Positions 1 through 8,710 of a DNA stretch of 64,000 bases are shown piece by piece (position 1 is the stretch's first letter; each line of letters begins with the position of its first letter). The DNA lies in NCBI GenBank assembly GCA_029251465.1, contig JAQXDI010000037.1, forward strand, positions 1-64,000, read 5' to 3'. The notes under the pieces were generated by a model, which saw only the letters and a program-made list of their open reading frames with translations, had not been told where the DNA came from and searched no databases. The position numbers and the translations under genes are program-made. This stretch comes from Ascidiaceihabitans sp. (GTDB lineage Bacteria; Pseudomonadota; Alphaproteobacteria; Rhodobacterales; Rhodobacteraceae).

Positions 1-61
1 GAACTTCAACCTGCCGTAACTTCACGACAATCTCTTCGGGCTTGGGTCTCTTAATAGCCAT
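1..61 (-). CDS. IS3-family transposase OrfA, N-terminal fragment
   Basis: Twenty codons are visible: the protein begins MAIKRPKPEEIV and continues with a VKLRQVEV-like stretch. This is the usual N-terminus of the helix-turn-helix OrfA protein of IS3-family elements, which with OrfB forms the transposase by programmed frameshifting. The ATG is preceded by GGAGGA at a normal distance. The rest of the gene lies outside the window, so whether the element is intact cannot be judged. Confidence 0.75.
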   Translation of the reverse strand, partial: MAIKRPKPEEIVVKLRQVEV

Positions 62-104
62 TCTTGGTCCTCCGCTTTCCTAACTATAGGGGCGGACCAC
101 TTCA
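1..104 (-). mobile_element. IS3-family insertion sequence, end fragment
   Basis: The first 104 bases carry the upstream end of an insertion sequence that continues beyond the left edge. Read on the minus strand it begins TGAAGTGGTCCGCCCC, with the 5'-TG terminus usual for IS3-family ends, followed by a Shine-Dalgarno sequence (GGAGGA) and the start of an OrfA-type transposase. The boundary near 104 is set by where the TetR-like reading frame of the next feature starts to make sense. The other end and the target duplication are outside the window. Confidence 0.75.
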
Positions 105-566
105 AAGGGGGAGGCTCACATTCACCACCATTTCCCGACAAAAGCAGCGTTGTCAGTCGCGCTTATGCAGCGCTACCACGCCGGATTTAAGCAGGCCTGC
201 GCAGACATTGACGCTGCCGAAACAACGGCATCCGCGCGTTTGTCTGCATTGATCGACCGATACCGCACGGCGTTGGATGGTGGCAAAAGCCTGTGTTTAT
301 GCGTGTCTTTTTCGACCAGTCGCGAAAGCTTGCCTACAGACGTGATCGCACAAATTGGCGCATTTCGCACGATGTTGGTCGATTGGCTAAGCGCGGTTTT
401 CACGACGGGTTTGTCTGACGGCAGCATTTTGGATGTGCGCGATCCGATGGCCGAAGCCGCCGCCGCATTGTCCCTGTTAGAGGGGGCGCAATTGTCTGCC
501 CGTGCCGAAGAGAACCCGGATCTATTCGCCAGCGCCATGGCCTTGATGCAGCAACGATTGCGCTGA
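105..566 (+). pseudogene. TetR/AcrR-family regulator, 5'-truncated by the IS
   Basis: The open frame starts directly at the IS end and reads KGEAHIHHHFPTKAAL, the recognisable end of a TetR helix-turn-helix (family pattern KGxxYHHFPSKEAL). It continues into a helical ligand-binding domain ending in an AAAALSLLEGAQLSARAEEN-type helix. About the first 35 residues, including most of the DNA-binding helices, are missing. A TTG at 150 could start an internal fragment but it would not bind DNA. The gene lies immediately upstream of, and in the same direction as, the homoprotocatechuate/dehalogenase operon, so it may once have controlled it; that is inference. The other half may survive on the far side of the IS. 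Confidence 0.8.
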
Positions 567-594
567 GGCGATCAAGCCGCATTGAACTGCAACC

Positions 595-623
595 TTGACA
601 AATACTTGTTATGTTAATTACTT
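595..623 (+). promoter_or_regulatory. Possible promoter of the hpa-rdh operon
   Basis: A perfect TTGACA sits at 595-600, with an AT-rich stretch after it (TTATGTTAATTACTT). The -10 match is weak whichever spacing is chosen. It lies about 75 bp upstream of the hpaE start and just after the truncated TetR gene, where an operon promoter is expected. Confidence 0.45.
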
Positions 624-672
624 TTGAGTGAAGGACCGCGCAAGCGGCCCCGTTGCCCTGAGGAGATTGCGC

Positions 673-2187
673 ATGACTGCATTGGCTGAGAACATCGAAA
701 AGCTGCAAGGCCATCTTGCGCGTTTTCAAAGTTCGGGTATCCAAAATCGAATTGGTGGGCGGGACCATGCGGGATCGGGTGTGCCATTCACGACGATTTC
801 CCCGGTCGACAAAAGCGTGATTTGCACCGTCGCGCGCGGCACGGCTGATGATATTGACGCGGCAGCCAAGGCCGCGCGCGATGCGTTTCCTGCGTGGCGG
901 GGCATGCCCGCACTAGAGCGCAAGAAAATTCTGATCCGCGTCGCCGAAGGCATCGAAGCGCGCGCGACAGAAATCGCCCTGTGCGAATGTTGGGACACCG
1001 GCCAAGCATGGCGTTTCATGTCCAAAGCGGCCCTGCGTGGCGCCGAAAATTTTCGCTATTTCGCCGACCAAGTGACATCTGCACGTGATGGCCAAAGCTT
1101 GCCATCCGCAACTTTGATGAACGTCACAACGCGTAAACCTATCGGGCCTGTGGGCGTGATTACCCCGTGGAACACGCCGTTCATGTTGTCCACCTGGAAG
1201 ATCGCACCGGCCTTGGCCGCGGGCTGCACCGTCGTTCACAAACCGGCCGAAGCGTCACCTTTGACCGCACGCTTGTTGGTCGAAATCGCCGAGGAGGCGG
1301 GCTTGCCGCCAGGCGTTTTAAACACCGTCAACGGCTACGGCGAAGAGGCGGGCAAAGCGTTGACCGAACATCCGTCGATCCGCGCGATTGCCTTTGTTGG
1401 CGAAAGCCGCACGGGATCGATGATCACGAAACAAGGGGCAGACACGCTGAAGCGGATGCATCTGGAACTGGGCGGCAAAAACCCCGTGGTGGTGTTTGAT
1501 GACGCCGATCTGGACCGCGCGCTAGATGCCGTGATTTTCATGATTTACTCGATCAACGGCGAACGCTGCACATCGTCATCACGCATGCTGATCCAGGATA
1601 CGATCCGCGAAGAATTCGAAGCCAAACTTGTCGCTCGCGTCAACAATATTAACGTTGGCCACCCGCTGGATCCTGCCACCGAAATAGGGCCGCTGATCAG
1701 CGACGAACATTTTGCCAAAGTTACCTCGTATTTCGACATTGCCAAAGCAGACGGCGCGACAGTTGCCGCCGGTGGCGTGACCGTCGGGAACGACGGGTAC
1801 TTTGTACGCCCAACCCTGTTCACAGATGCTAACAATGACATGCGCATCGCACGCGAGGAAATCTTTGGACCGGCCCTAACCTCCATTCCTTTCACCAGCG
1901 AGGCAGAGGCGCTCGCCATCGCCAACGACACCGAATACGGGCTGACGGGCTATGTCTGGACCAACGATTTGACCCGCGCGCTGCGCTTTACTGACCAGCT
2001 AGAGGCTGGCATGATCTGGGTGAATTCCGAAAACGTTCGCCACTTGCCAACACCGTTTGGCGGCGTGAAATCCAGCGGTATCGGGCGCGATGGCGGCGAC
2101 TGGAGTTTTGAGTTCTACATGGAGCAAAAACACATCGGCTTTGCCACCGGACAACACAAAATCACCCGCCTCGGCGCTTTGGATTAG
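673..2187 (+). CDS. hpaE: 5-carboxymethyl-2-hydroxymuconate semialdehyde dehydrogenase
   Basis: A 504-aa aldehyde dehydrogenase that should oxidise the ring-cleavage product of homoprotocatechuate, 5-carboxymethyl-2-hydroxymuconate semialdehyde, with NAD+. The ALDH signature LELGGKNPVVV carries the general base Glu, and the nucleophilic Cys is in INGERCTSSS. The ATG at 673 follows AGGAGATTGCGC; an upstream in-frame start at 628 has no ribosome site. The specific assignment rests on family resemblance to HpaE and on the next gene being the matching extradiol dioxygenase, 9 bp downstream. Another semialdehyde dehydrogenase is the alternative if the operon is ignored. Confidence 0.9.
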   Translation: MTALAENIEKLQGHLARFQSSGIQNRIGGRDHAGSGVPFTTISPVDKSVICTVARGTADDIDAAAKAARDAFPAWRGMPALERKKILIRVAEGIEARATEIALCECWDTGQAWRFMSKAALRGAENFRYFADQVTSARDGQSLPSATLMNVTTRKPIGPVGVITPWNTPFMLSTWKIAPALAAGCTVVHKPAEASPLTARLLVEIAEEAGLPPGVLNTVNGYGEEAGKALTEHPSIRAIAFVGESRTGSMITKQGADTLKRMHLELGGKNPVVVFDDADLDRALDAVIFMIYSINGERCTSSSRMLIQDTIREEFEAKLVARVNNINVGHPLDPATEIGPLISDEHFAKVTSYFDIAKADGATVAAGGVTVGNDGYFVRPTLFTDANNDMRIAREEIFGPALTSIPFTSEAEALAIANDTEYGLTGYVWTNDLTRALRFTDQLEAGMIWVNSENVRHLPTPFGGVKSSGIGRDGGDWSFEFYMEQKHIGFATGQHKITRLGALD

Positions 2188-2196
2188 GAGAAAAAC

Positions 2197-3180
2197 ATGC
2201 CCGTACCCAGCCCCAATTTGTACCCTGACTTTAACGTCATTCGCCTGAGCCACGCGTGTTTGAATGTTTCAGATCTGGTGGAATCCAAAAAGTTCTATAC
2301 CGAAATTCTCGGCCTGCAAGTCACCGATGAATCCGACACGCACGTCTATCTGCGCGCCATGGAAGAACGCGGGCATCACTGTGTGATCCTGCAAAAATCC
2401 GACAAACCCGGTACGGTCGAGGTCATGGGTTTCAAGACCTACGACGAGGAGGATTTGGACAAGGCGGAGATCTTTTTCAAGGCCAAAGGCCGCCCGACTT
2501 CGTGGGTTGATCGCCCGTTCCAGGGGCGGACTTTGCGGACGACGGACAACATCGGCATTCCGCTTGAATTTTATCACAAGATGGACCGACTAGAGCCTAT
2601 TCACCAGAAATTTGCCCTTTATCGCGGCGTCAAACCGCTGCGGATCGACCACTTTAACTGCTTCTCACCTGACGTGGATGCGTCTGTGGAATTCTACAAT
2701 GACTTTGGTTTCCGCGTCTCTGAATACACCGAAGACGAGGACAGCAAACGCCTGTGGGCCGCGTGGATGCACCGCAAAGGCGGCGTTCATGACATGGCGT
2801 TTACCAACGGGCGCGGACCACGCATGCACCACATCGCGTTCTGGGTTCCGACGCCGCTGAACATCATTGATCTGCTCGATTTGATGTCCACCACGGGGTA
2901 TGTTTCAAACATCGAACGTGGCCCTGGGCGCCATGGAATTTCCAATGCGTTCTTCCTGTATATCCTTGACCCGGACGGGCACCGGATTGAAATCTACTGC
3001 TCGGATTACCAGACGCTGGACCCCGATCACGAACCGATCAAATGGGATCTAAAAGACCCGCAGCGCCAGACATTGTGGGGGGCTGCCGCGCCCAAAAGCT
3101 GGTTTGAACACGGCACCAATTTTGTCGGATCTGATCCGATTGAATCGACCCTTGCCGCATCCCCCATCATTGCCCCTTGA
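2197..3180 (+). CDS. hpaD: 3,4-dihydroxyphenylacetate 2,3-dioxygenase
   Basis: This type I (vicinal oxygen chelate) extradiol dioxygenase opens the homoprotocatechuate ring. The 327-aa protein has two VOC repeats, roughly residues 15-130 and 148-270. The 2-His-1-Glu metal site is visible as His152 (RIDHF), His211 or 212 (RMHHIAFW) and Glu265 (GHRIEIY), closely matching the order and spacing in the Brevibacterium/Arthrobacter HPCD enzymes. It belongs to this VOC lineage, not the LigB-type HpaD of E. coli. A clear AGGAG precedes the ATG, and hpaE ends 9 bp upstream. The gene fixes the pathway of the operon. Confidence 0.93.
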   Translation: MPVPSPNLYPDFNVIRLSHACLNVSDLVESKKFYTEILGLQVTDESDTHVYLRAMEERGHHCVILQKSDKPGTVEVMGFKTYDEEDLDKAEIFFKAKGRPTSWVDRPFQGRTLRTTDNIGIPLEFYHKMDRLEPIHQKFALYRGVKPLRIDHFNCFSPDVDASVEFYNDFGFRVSEYTEDEDSKRLWAAWMHRKGGVHDMAFTNGRGPRMHHIAFWVPTPLNIIDLLDLMSTTGYVSNIERGPGRHGISNAFFLYILDPDGHRIEIYCSDYQTLDPDHEPIKWDLKDPQRQTLWGAAAPKSWFEHGTNFVGSDPIESTLAASPIIAP

Positions 3181-3192
3181 AGGAGCGAAAAC

Positions 3193-4050
3193 ATGACCGC
3201 GAAATTTGCGACTTACACGGCTGATGGCCAGACATTCTACGGGGCCGCGACCGACGTTGGCATGATCGCTTTGTCGCCTGATTTTCCGCAGTGGCCAACA
3301 TTGCGAGACGTGATTGTTGCGGGTGGTTTGGGGCAGTTAGAGACTGCTGCACAGGGTCGTGAGATCACTCACACCAATGTCACCTATGAAATGCCATTGC
3401 CCAATACAGACCGCATTTTGTGTGTTGGCGTGAACTTTCCGGACCGGAATGCAGAGTACAAAGATGGCTCTGACGCGCCCAAACACATGTCGCTGTTTCC
3501 GCGTTTTGCCAGCGGATTTACAGGCCACGGCCAGCCCCTGATCCGCCCGCCAGAAAACCACACGCTGGACTATGAGGGCGAGGTTGCAATTGTGATCGGC
3601 AAAGCGGGGCGCCGCATCCAAGCGGTCGATGCTTATGGCCACATCGCGGCCATCACGATTTGCAACGAAGGCACCATTCGCGACTGGGTCCGCCATGCAA
3701 AATTCAACGTCACGCAGGGAAAGAACTGGGACAAATCAGCGGCGATAGGTCCGTGGATTGTGCCGTTCAAAGAGGCGTCGCAGTTGGATGATGCCCGCAT
3801 TATCACCCGCGTGAATGGCGAGGTCCGCCAAGACGATACCCTGTCGCGCATGATGTTCCCGATCCGCGAAGAGATCGCCTATATCTCGACTTTCATGACG
3901 CTAAAGGCGGGCGATATTATCGTGACAGGCACGCCCACGGGCGCTGGTGCGCGCTTTGATCCGCCGCGTTATCTGAAACCCGGCGACGTGGTCGAGGTCG
4001 AAGTCAACGGCATCGGCATCCTACGCAACGGAGTGGAGGACGAGGCATGA
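3193..4050 (+). CDS. Fumarylacetoacetate hydrolase family protein, HpaG-type isomerase/decarboxylase
   Basis: A single FAH domain of 285 aa. Typical blocks are ILCVGVNF, the metal-site segment LDYEGEVAIVIGK, and IVTGTPTGAGARFDPP near the C-terminus. In homoprotocatechuate pathways a FAH protein decarboxylates 5-oxopent-3-ene-1,2,5-tricarboxylate and/or isomerises the product, so that role is likely. E. coli HpaG is a two-domain fusion, whereas this protein has one domain and may do only one of the two steps. The ATG follows GAAGGAG, and the stop overlaps the hpaH start (ATGA). The family also includes ureidoglycolate lyases and acylpyruvases, so the exact reaction is inferred from context. 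Confidence 0.8.
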   Translation: MTAKFATYTADGQTFYGAATDVGMIALSPDFPQWPTLRDVIVAGGLGQLETAAQGREITHTNVTYEMPLPNTDRILCVGVNFPDRNAEYKDGSDAPKHMSLFPRFASGFTGHGQPLIRPPENHTLDYEGEVAIVIGKAGRRIQAVDAYGHIAAITICNEGTIRDWVRHAKFNVTQGKNWDKSAAIGPWIVPFKEASQLDDARIITRVNGEVRQDDTLSRMMFPIREEIAYISTFMTLKAGDIIVTGTPTGAGARFDPPRYLKPGDVVEVEVNGIGILRNGVEDEA

Positions 4051-4847
4051 CGCCCGCCGATCACGCCCAAGCCGCCGCTGATTTGTTAAACGCCGAGCAG
4101 TCGGGTCAGCAAATCGGACTGCTGTCTGTGCGTCATCCTGACATCACGATGGACGACGCCTATGCCGTGCAAAACGCAATCTACACGGCCAAGCTAAACA
4201 CTGGTCAAAAGATGATCGGCTGGAAGATCGGTCTGACGTCAAAAGCGATGCAATACGCGCTGAACATCGACATTCCCGACAGCGGAATTCTGTTCGATGA
4301 CATGCTGTTTCAAACCGGCGCGACGGTGCCTAAAGGCCGGTTTATCCAACCTCGGATCGAGGCGGAAATTGCGTTTGTGATGAAGTCATCCCTTGGTGGT
4401 GAAAACGTCACCCGTGCCGATGTGATCGCCGCAACCGACTACGTGTCGCCGTCGATTGAAATCCTCGACACCCGCATTTTGCGCGCTGATCCTAAGACTG
4501 GAAAAACCCGAAACGTCTGCGACACGATCAGCGACAATGCGGCAAACGCTGGCATCGTGATGGGCGTTGAACGTCACGCGGTCGATGCCTTCGATTTGCG
4601 CTGGATCGGCGCGATAGCCTTGCGCAATAATGAGGTCGAAGAAACCGGCCTTGGCGCAGGCGTCTTGAACGACCCGGTCGAAAGCGTCGTTTGGCTGGCC
4701 CGCCGCATGTCGCAATACGGCCAGAAAATCGAAGCAGGGCAGGTGATCTTGTCCGGCAGTTTTATCCGCCCCGTCGAATGCCCGTCCGGCACAAAGATCA
4801 ATGCCGATTTCGGAAACTTCGGATCAGTCAACATCGCGTTTGATTAG
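4047..4847 (+). CDS. hpaH: 2-oxo-hept-3-ene-1,7-dioate hydratase
   Basis: A 266-aa protein of the usual size for HpaH/MhpD-type hydratases, which add water to the 2-oxo-alkenedioate before aldolase cleavage. Recognisable family blocks are WKIGLTSKAMQ, a PRIEAEIAFVM metal-binding segment, and a C-terminal block with SGSFIRPVECPSGT. Translation is coupled to the FAH gene by a 4-bp overlap. The following aldolase (hpaI), the muconate isomerase (hpaF) and the 4-hydroxyphenylacetate hydroxylase (hpaBC) are not in the window and must lie elsewhere if the pathway is complete. Confidence 0.9.
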   Translation: MTPADHAQAAADLLNAEQSGQQIGLLSVRHPDITMDDAYAVQNAIYTAKLNTGQKMIGWKIGLTSKAMQYALNIDIPDSGILFDDMLFQTGATVPKGRFIQPRIEAEIAFVMKSSLGGENVTRADVIAATDYVSPSIEILDTRILRADPKTGKTRNVCDTISDNAANAGIVMGVERHAVDAFDLRWIGAIALRNNEVEETGLGAGVLNDPVESVVWLARRMSQYGQKIEAGQVILSGSFIRPVECPSGTKINADFGNFGSVNIAFD

Positions 4848-4883
4848 GTTGCCGCCCCCTGCGGTTTGGTGAATAGTCAGGCC

Positions 4884-7800
4884 ATGACATTTCGCCTTTT
4901 TACCGACAAAGACCGCCCCGTACATCTGGGCGGATACCCTTGTGAATTGCTGGCGCGGCGGGCAGATTTGCCCGATTTATCCAGCGTTCCGCCCATGCAG
5001 CAATTGTTGTTTGAACGACCGGATGCGCCGCAATCCATCGTTAATGCGATGCGCGAACACCAAGCGATGCTGGATGCGATCCGCGATGGAATGGTCAACA
5101 AAGCATTGGCTGAAACGCCAAGCGATCCGCAAGAGCGGGCCAACCATCTGAAAGGCTTTGCACATTTTTTGGATGCGGCCGTGGTTGGCATTTGCGAACT
5201 GCCCACGCAGTCTGTTTTGGACAGGCCATTTGTGAACCCTGACATTGATCGTCTCGCCCATGATCTAAAAACGCGCCAGACCAAAACACTGGCCTCTGGC
5301 ATTGATCTGATCATGGCCGATCTGAAGGAATCGATGGAGGCTCCGGCCACCACAATCGACGGTCACACGCACGCGTTGGTCTTGTTGTACGAAAACCCGC
5401 GTGATCCGGAAATGGACGAAACCGGGTGTGGTTGGATCAAAGATGCGCAGGCCCATCGTGCATGTCTGATGGCGTCCGAGGCGGCAATTGTTCTGGCGAA
5501 TTATTTGCGGCTGTTGGGCTACGATTCACGTGGGCATACCGGGTCTACGTCTGATGTGGATGTGGGACAGCTTGCGGTTGCTGCGGGCCTCGCGACTGTC
5601 GAAAACGGCGAATTGGTGCACCCCTATATCGGCACGCGTTTCGGAATTGCTGCGGTGACAACAACCTTTGTGATGGCTGTGGACCAGCCATTGGTTCCAC
5701 TCAAAGAACAACCTAAATCCGCCCATGGCCTTGCGTGGAAACTGGGTAAAGGGTTTGCCAAAAATGCCTTTAACGTGGTCCCGTTTGCCAAGCGTCGCTT
5801 CGTTGACGGGGCGCATCCGTTTGAGAAACTCACGCGCGTGGATGACCCGACAACCTACATCGACGAGGCGCGCGTGGCCCGTGTTCCAAAGCGCGCCGAT
5901 TTGTTCGCGCGCGCACAGTTTGGCGATATGGGCAAGACGCTGCAAGACGGGGCGAAAGGCGGGCATTACGTGCGCAAAGCAGCGCCTTCATCTGCGCAAC
6001 GCCGCGCCTTGGGGGCCTTCGTTTTGTTACAAGACGGAGAGGCCGCAACAACGCAAACGAAACTGGATCCGCAAGACGCCGCAGAGTTGATCAAAGCCAC
6101 CAGTTATTTTCTTGGGGCCGACGCGGTTGGCATTTCGCGCTGCCCTGATTGGACGTGGTACAGCCACGATGCGACCGGTACGCCGATTGATCCGCCGCAC
6201 GATCAAGCGATCTCGCTGATCATCGATCAAGGCTATGAAACGATGGAAGGATCGTCAGGCGATGACTGGATCGCCGTCGCCCAATCCATGCGCGCCTATT
6301 TGCGGTTTTCGTTGGTCGGTGGTGTCATCGCCAAGCAAATCCGCAACCTCGGGTACAAGGCCAAAGCGCACACCGTCATGGACGGCGAAGTGCTGCAACC
6401 GCCGCTGTTACTGCTCAGTGGATTGGGCGAAGTGTCTCGCATCGGCGAGGTCATTTTGAACCCCTATCTGGGCCCTCGTTTGAAATCTGGTGCGGTCACC
6501 ACAGACTTGCCTATGACGCACGACAAGCCTATCGATTTCGGGCTGCAAAGCTTTTGTGAATCCTGCAACAAATGCGCGCGCGAATGTCCCTCAGGGGCGA
6601 TCACCGCAGGTCCGAAACTGATGTTCAACGGCTACGAGATCTGGAAATCCGACAGCCAGAAATGCGCGACGTACCGCATCACCACACCCGGCGGCGCGAT
6701 GTGCGGGCGGTGTATGAAAACCTGCCCGTGGAACCTTGAGGGGATATTCAAGGAAAAGCCATTTCGCTGGGCAGCGATGAACTTTCCCAAAGCGGCCCCC
6801 GTGCTGGCAAAGCTGGATGACGCAGTCGGAAACGGGTCGCTGAACCCCGTCAAAAAGTGGTGGTGGGATTTGGAAATCGAAGACGACGGCGGGTACCGTC
6901 CGACCAAACGCGCCGTGAATGCCCGATCGCTGCAAACCGATCTGAAATTGCGTTACGAGGATCAGACGCTCGCCGTTTATCCGGCCCCCTTGGCCCCGCA
7001 TCCCTACCCCTATCCTGACCCGATGGACCGCGAGGCGGGGATCGAAGCGTACCAAGCGATGATCACTGCCGAGGAATACAAAATTCGCCTCGCGAACGGC
7101 AATTTGGGCGACGCTGAACACAAGTACACGGGCGACACGGACAGCCCGGTGATCCACGTTGAAATCACGCTGGCCGAAGACATGGGAACCGGTCTGACAA
7201 AGTACGAATTCCGCCCCGTTGGCGGAGGCGAGTTGCCGGAATGGCAAGCTGGCGCGCATCTGGACATCGTCGTCGCGCCGGAATTTTTGCGCCAGTACTC
7301 GATGTCTGGTGACCCTGCGGATCGTTCAAAATATCAGATCGGTGTGCTGCTAGAGGACGAAGGGCGTGGTGGGTCCAAGTTGCTGCATCGTATCTTCAAC
7401 GAATGCCGCAAGGTCTTCATCTCGAAGCCCATCAACCACTTTCCACTGGACGCAGATGCGTCGTTTTCACTGCTGATGGGGGGTGGCATCGGGATCACGC
7501 CGATGATCGCCATGGCGCATGAATTGCACAAAGCCGGTCGTGATTTTGCCCTGCACTATTCCGGACGGTCACGGGCGAGCATGGGCTACCTTAACGACCT
7601 TGCCGCGATGCCTTGGGTCGACAAGGTTCACTTGCACATCACTGATGAGGACACGCGCGCAGCACTCGATCAGATCATGGCCAAAGCGACGCCTGACTGG
7701 CACGTCTACACCTGCGGCGCTGATCGCTACATGTCGTCGGTGATGGACGCAGCCGAGGCTGCTGGTGTGACCGAAGACGCGCGGCACCTTGAATATTTCT

Positions 7801-8096
7801 CGGTGCCTGAGGTGCCCGACTACGTGAACCATGACTTTACGCTAAAGCTGGCGAAATCCGGTCAAACGCTGCACGTGCCTGCCGACAAATCCGCAACCGA
7901 TGTGCTGAGTGAACACGGGATCAAGATCGACGTGAAATGCTCTGACGGGATTTGCGGCGTGTGCAAATGCGGCTTGGTGTCAGGCGATGTGGAACACCGC
8001 GATTTCGTGCTGTCCAAAGCGCAGCGCGCTGACGCGGTGATCTTATGCCAATCGCGGGCCGCAACAAAAGGCGGCGTGATCGAAGTCGACCTTTAG
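4884..8096 (+). CDS. rdhA: Self-sufficient cobalamin-dependent reductive dehalogenase (BhbA/NpRdhA type)
   Basis: A 1070-aa fusion (residues counted from ATG 4884). Residues ~95-270 and ~410-550 are two related copies of the cobalamin-binding fold, compare LRLLGYDSRGHT...HPYIGTRFGIAAVTT with IRNLGYKAKAHT...NPYLGPRLKSGAVTT. Two [4Fe-4S] motifs follow: CX2CX2CX3CP from Cys558, and Cys594-X12-CX2CX3CP. The C-terminal third is a phthalate dioxygenase reductase-like module: RQYS flavin motif, GGGIGITPM nucleotide site, and a plant-type [2Fe-2S] CX4CX2CX27C at 1019-1055. There is no Tat signal and no RdhB anchor, so it should be cytoplasmic and take electrons from NAD(P)H. This is the layout of the catabolic enzymes BhbA and NpRdhA, which remove ortho-halogens from phenols. 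Tyr426 has the same number as I remember for the catalytic Tyr of NpRdhA. An in-frame GTG at 4866 is an alternative start. It follows hpaH by 36 bp and overlaps maiA convergently. Confidence 0.9.
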   Translation: MTFRLFTDKDRPVHLGGYPCELLARRADLPDLSSVPPMQQLLFERPDAPQSIVNAMREHQAMLDAIRDGMVNKALAETPSDPQERANHLKGFAHFLDAAVVGICELPTQSVLDRPFVNPDIDRLAHDLKTRQTKTLASGIDLIMADLKESMEAPATTIDGHTHALVLLYENPRDPEMDETGCGWIKDAQAHRACLMASEAAIVLANYLRLLGYDSRGHTGSTSDVDVGQLAVAAGLATVENGELVHPYIGTRFGIAAVTTTFVMAVDQPLVPLKEQPKSAHGLAWKLGKGFAKNAFNVVPFAKRRFVDGAHPFEKLTRVDDPTTYIDEARVARVPKRADLFARAQFGDMGKTLQDGAKGGHYVRKAAPSSAQRRALGAFVLLQDGEAATTQTKLDPQDAAELIKATSYFLGADAVGISRCPDWTWYSHDATGTPIDPPHDQAISLIIDQGYETMEGSSGDDWIAVAQSMRAYLRFSLVGGVIAKQIRNLGYKAKAHTVMDGEVLQPPLLLLSGLGEVSRIGEVILNPYLGPRLKSGAVTTDLPMTHDKPIDFGLQSFCESCNKCARECPSGAITAGPKLMFNGYEIWKSDSQKCATYRITTPGGAMCGRCMKTCPWNLEGIFKEKPFRWAAMNFPKAAPVLAKLDDAVGNGSLNPVKKWWWDLEIEDDGGYRPTKRAVNARSLQTDLKLRYEDQTLAVYPAPLAPHPYPYPDPMDREAGIEAYQAMITAEEYKIRLANGNLGDAEHKYTGDTDSPVIHVEITLAEDMGTGLTKYEFRPVGGGELPEWQAGAHLDIVVAPEFLRQYSMSGDPADRSKYQIGVLLEDEGRGGSKLLHRIFNECRKVFISKPINHFPLDADASFSLLMGGGIGITPMIAMAHELHKAGRDFALHYSGRSRASMGYLNDLAAMPWVDKVHLHITDEDTRAALDQIMAKATPDWHVYTCGADRYMSSVMDAAEAAGVTEDARHLEYFSVPEVPDYVNHDFTLKLAKSGQTLHVPADKSATDVLSEHGIKIDVKCSDGICGVCKCGLVSGDVEHRDFVLSKAQRADAVILCQSRAATKGGVIEVDL

Positions 8097-8710
8097 TCGG
8101 CGGGGTAGGCCGCCTTGAACGCGTCCAGTTTGGCACAGGCTGTTTGAACGGCATTGATGCGCGGCAAATCGGAATAATCCGCACCCCAACGGGTGGCATT
8201 GTACAGCTGCGGCATCAGGCAAATATCGGCCAAACCGGGTGTGTGTCCGCACGCAAACGGGGCATCGTCATGCTCTGCGATAAGCGCTTCAAACGCTTGC
8301 AAGCCGGGGCGGATAAAGTGACGCATCCAGTCGGTGCGCGCAGGGTCTTGGCCGCCTGTCGCGTGCCCGACAACAGACAAATTGCAGACCGGATGCAGGT
8401 CGACCGCGATGGCGTGCGCGGCGGCTTGAACCTTGGCGCGGCTCGCAGGATCGGCGGGCAGCAACCCCATTTCGCGGGTGGTATCGAGGTACTCTAGAAT
8501 CGCCAAAGACTGCGTGAACCGATGCCCGTCAATGTCCAGCACGGGCACTAGACCCTGCGGATTGCGCGCCAGATGCGCGTTAGAACGATGCGCTTTTTCT
8601 AGCAGGTTCACAGTCTCGATCCGGTAGTCGATACCCGCCAGATTGAGCGCAATGCGCACGCGGTAACTGGCAGATGATTTCGGGTAATCCCAAAGAATAG
8701 TTTCGCTCAT
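8093..8710 (-). CDS. maiA: Maleylacetoacetate isomerase (zeta-class GST)
   Basis: A 205-aa glutathione transferase of the zeta class, converting maleylacetoacetate to fumarylacetoacetate in the homogentisate pathway. The zeta signature SSCxxRVRIAL appears here as SSASYRVRIALNL, so the conserved Cys is Ala; the catalytic Ser is retained. NPQGLVPVLDIDG and QSLAILEYLD are the usual GSH-site blocks. It is the last gene of the minus-strand homogentisate operon; its start overlaps the preceding small gene by 4 bp, and its stop overlaps the dehalogenase stop. The operon supports this function over a general detoxifying GST. Confidence 0.87.
   Translation of the reverse strand: MSETILWDYPKSSASYRVRIALNLAGIDYRIETVNLLEKAHRSNAHLARNPQGLVPVLDIDGHRFTQSLAILEYLDTTREMGLLPADPASRAKVQAAAHAIAVDLHPVCNLSVVGHATGGQDPARTDWMRHFIRPGLQAFEALIAEHDDAPFACGHTPGLADICLMPQLYNATRWGADYSDLPRINAVQTACAKLDAFKAAYPAD

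Noticed and set aside
4884-8096. Epoxyqueuosine reductase QueG as an alternative for the cobalamin protein
   Set aside because: QueG is about 350-380 aa and lacks the fused flavin/[2Fe-2S] reductase and the domain duplication seen here.
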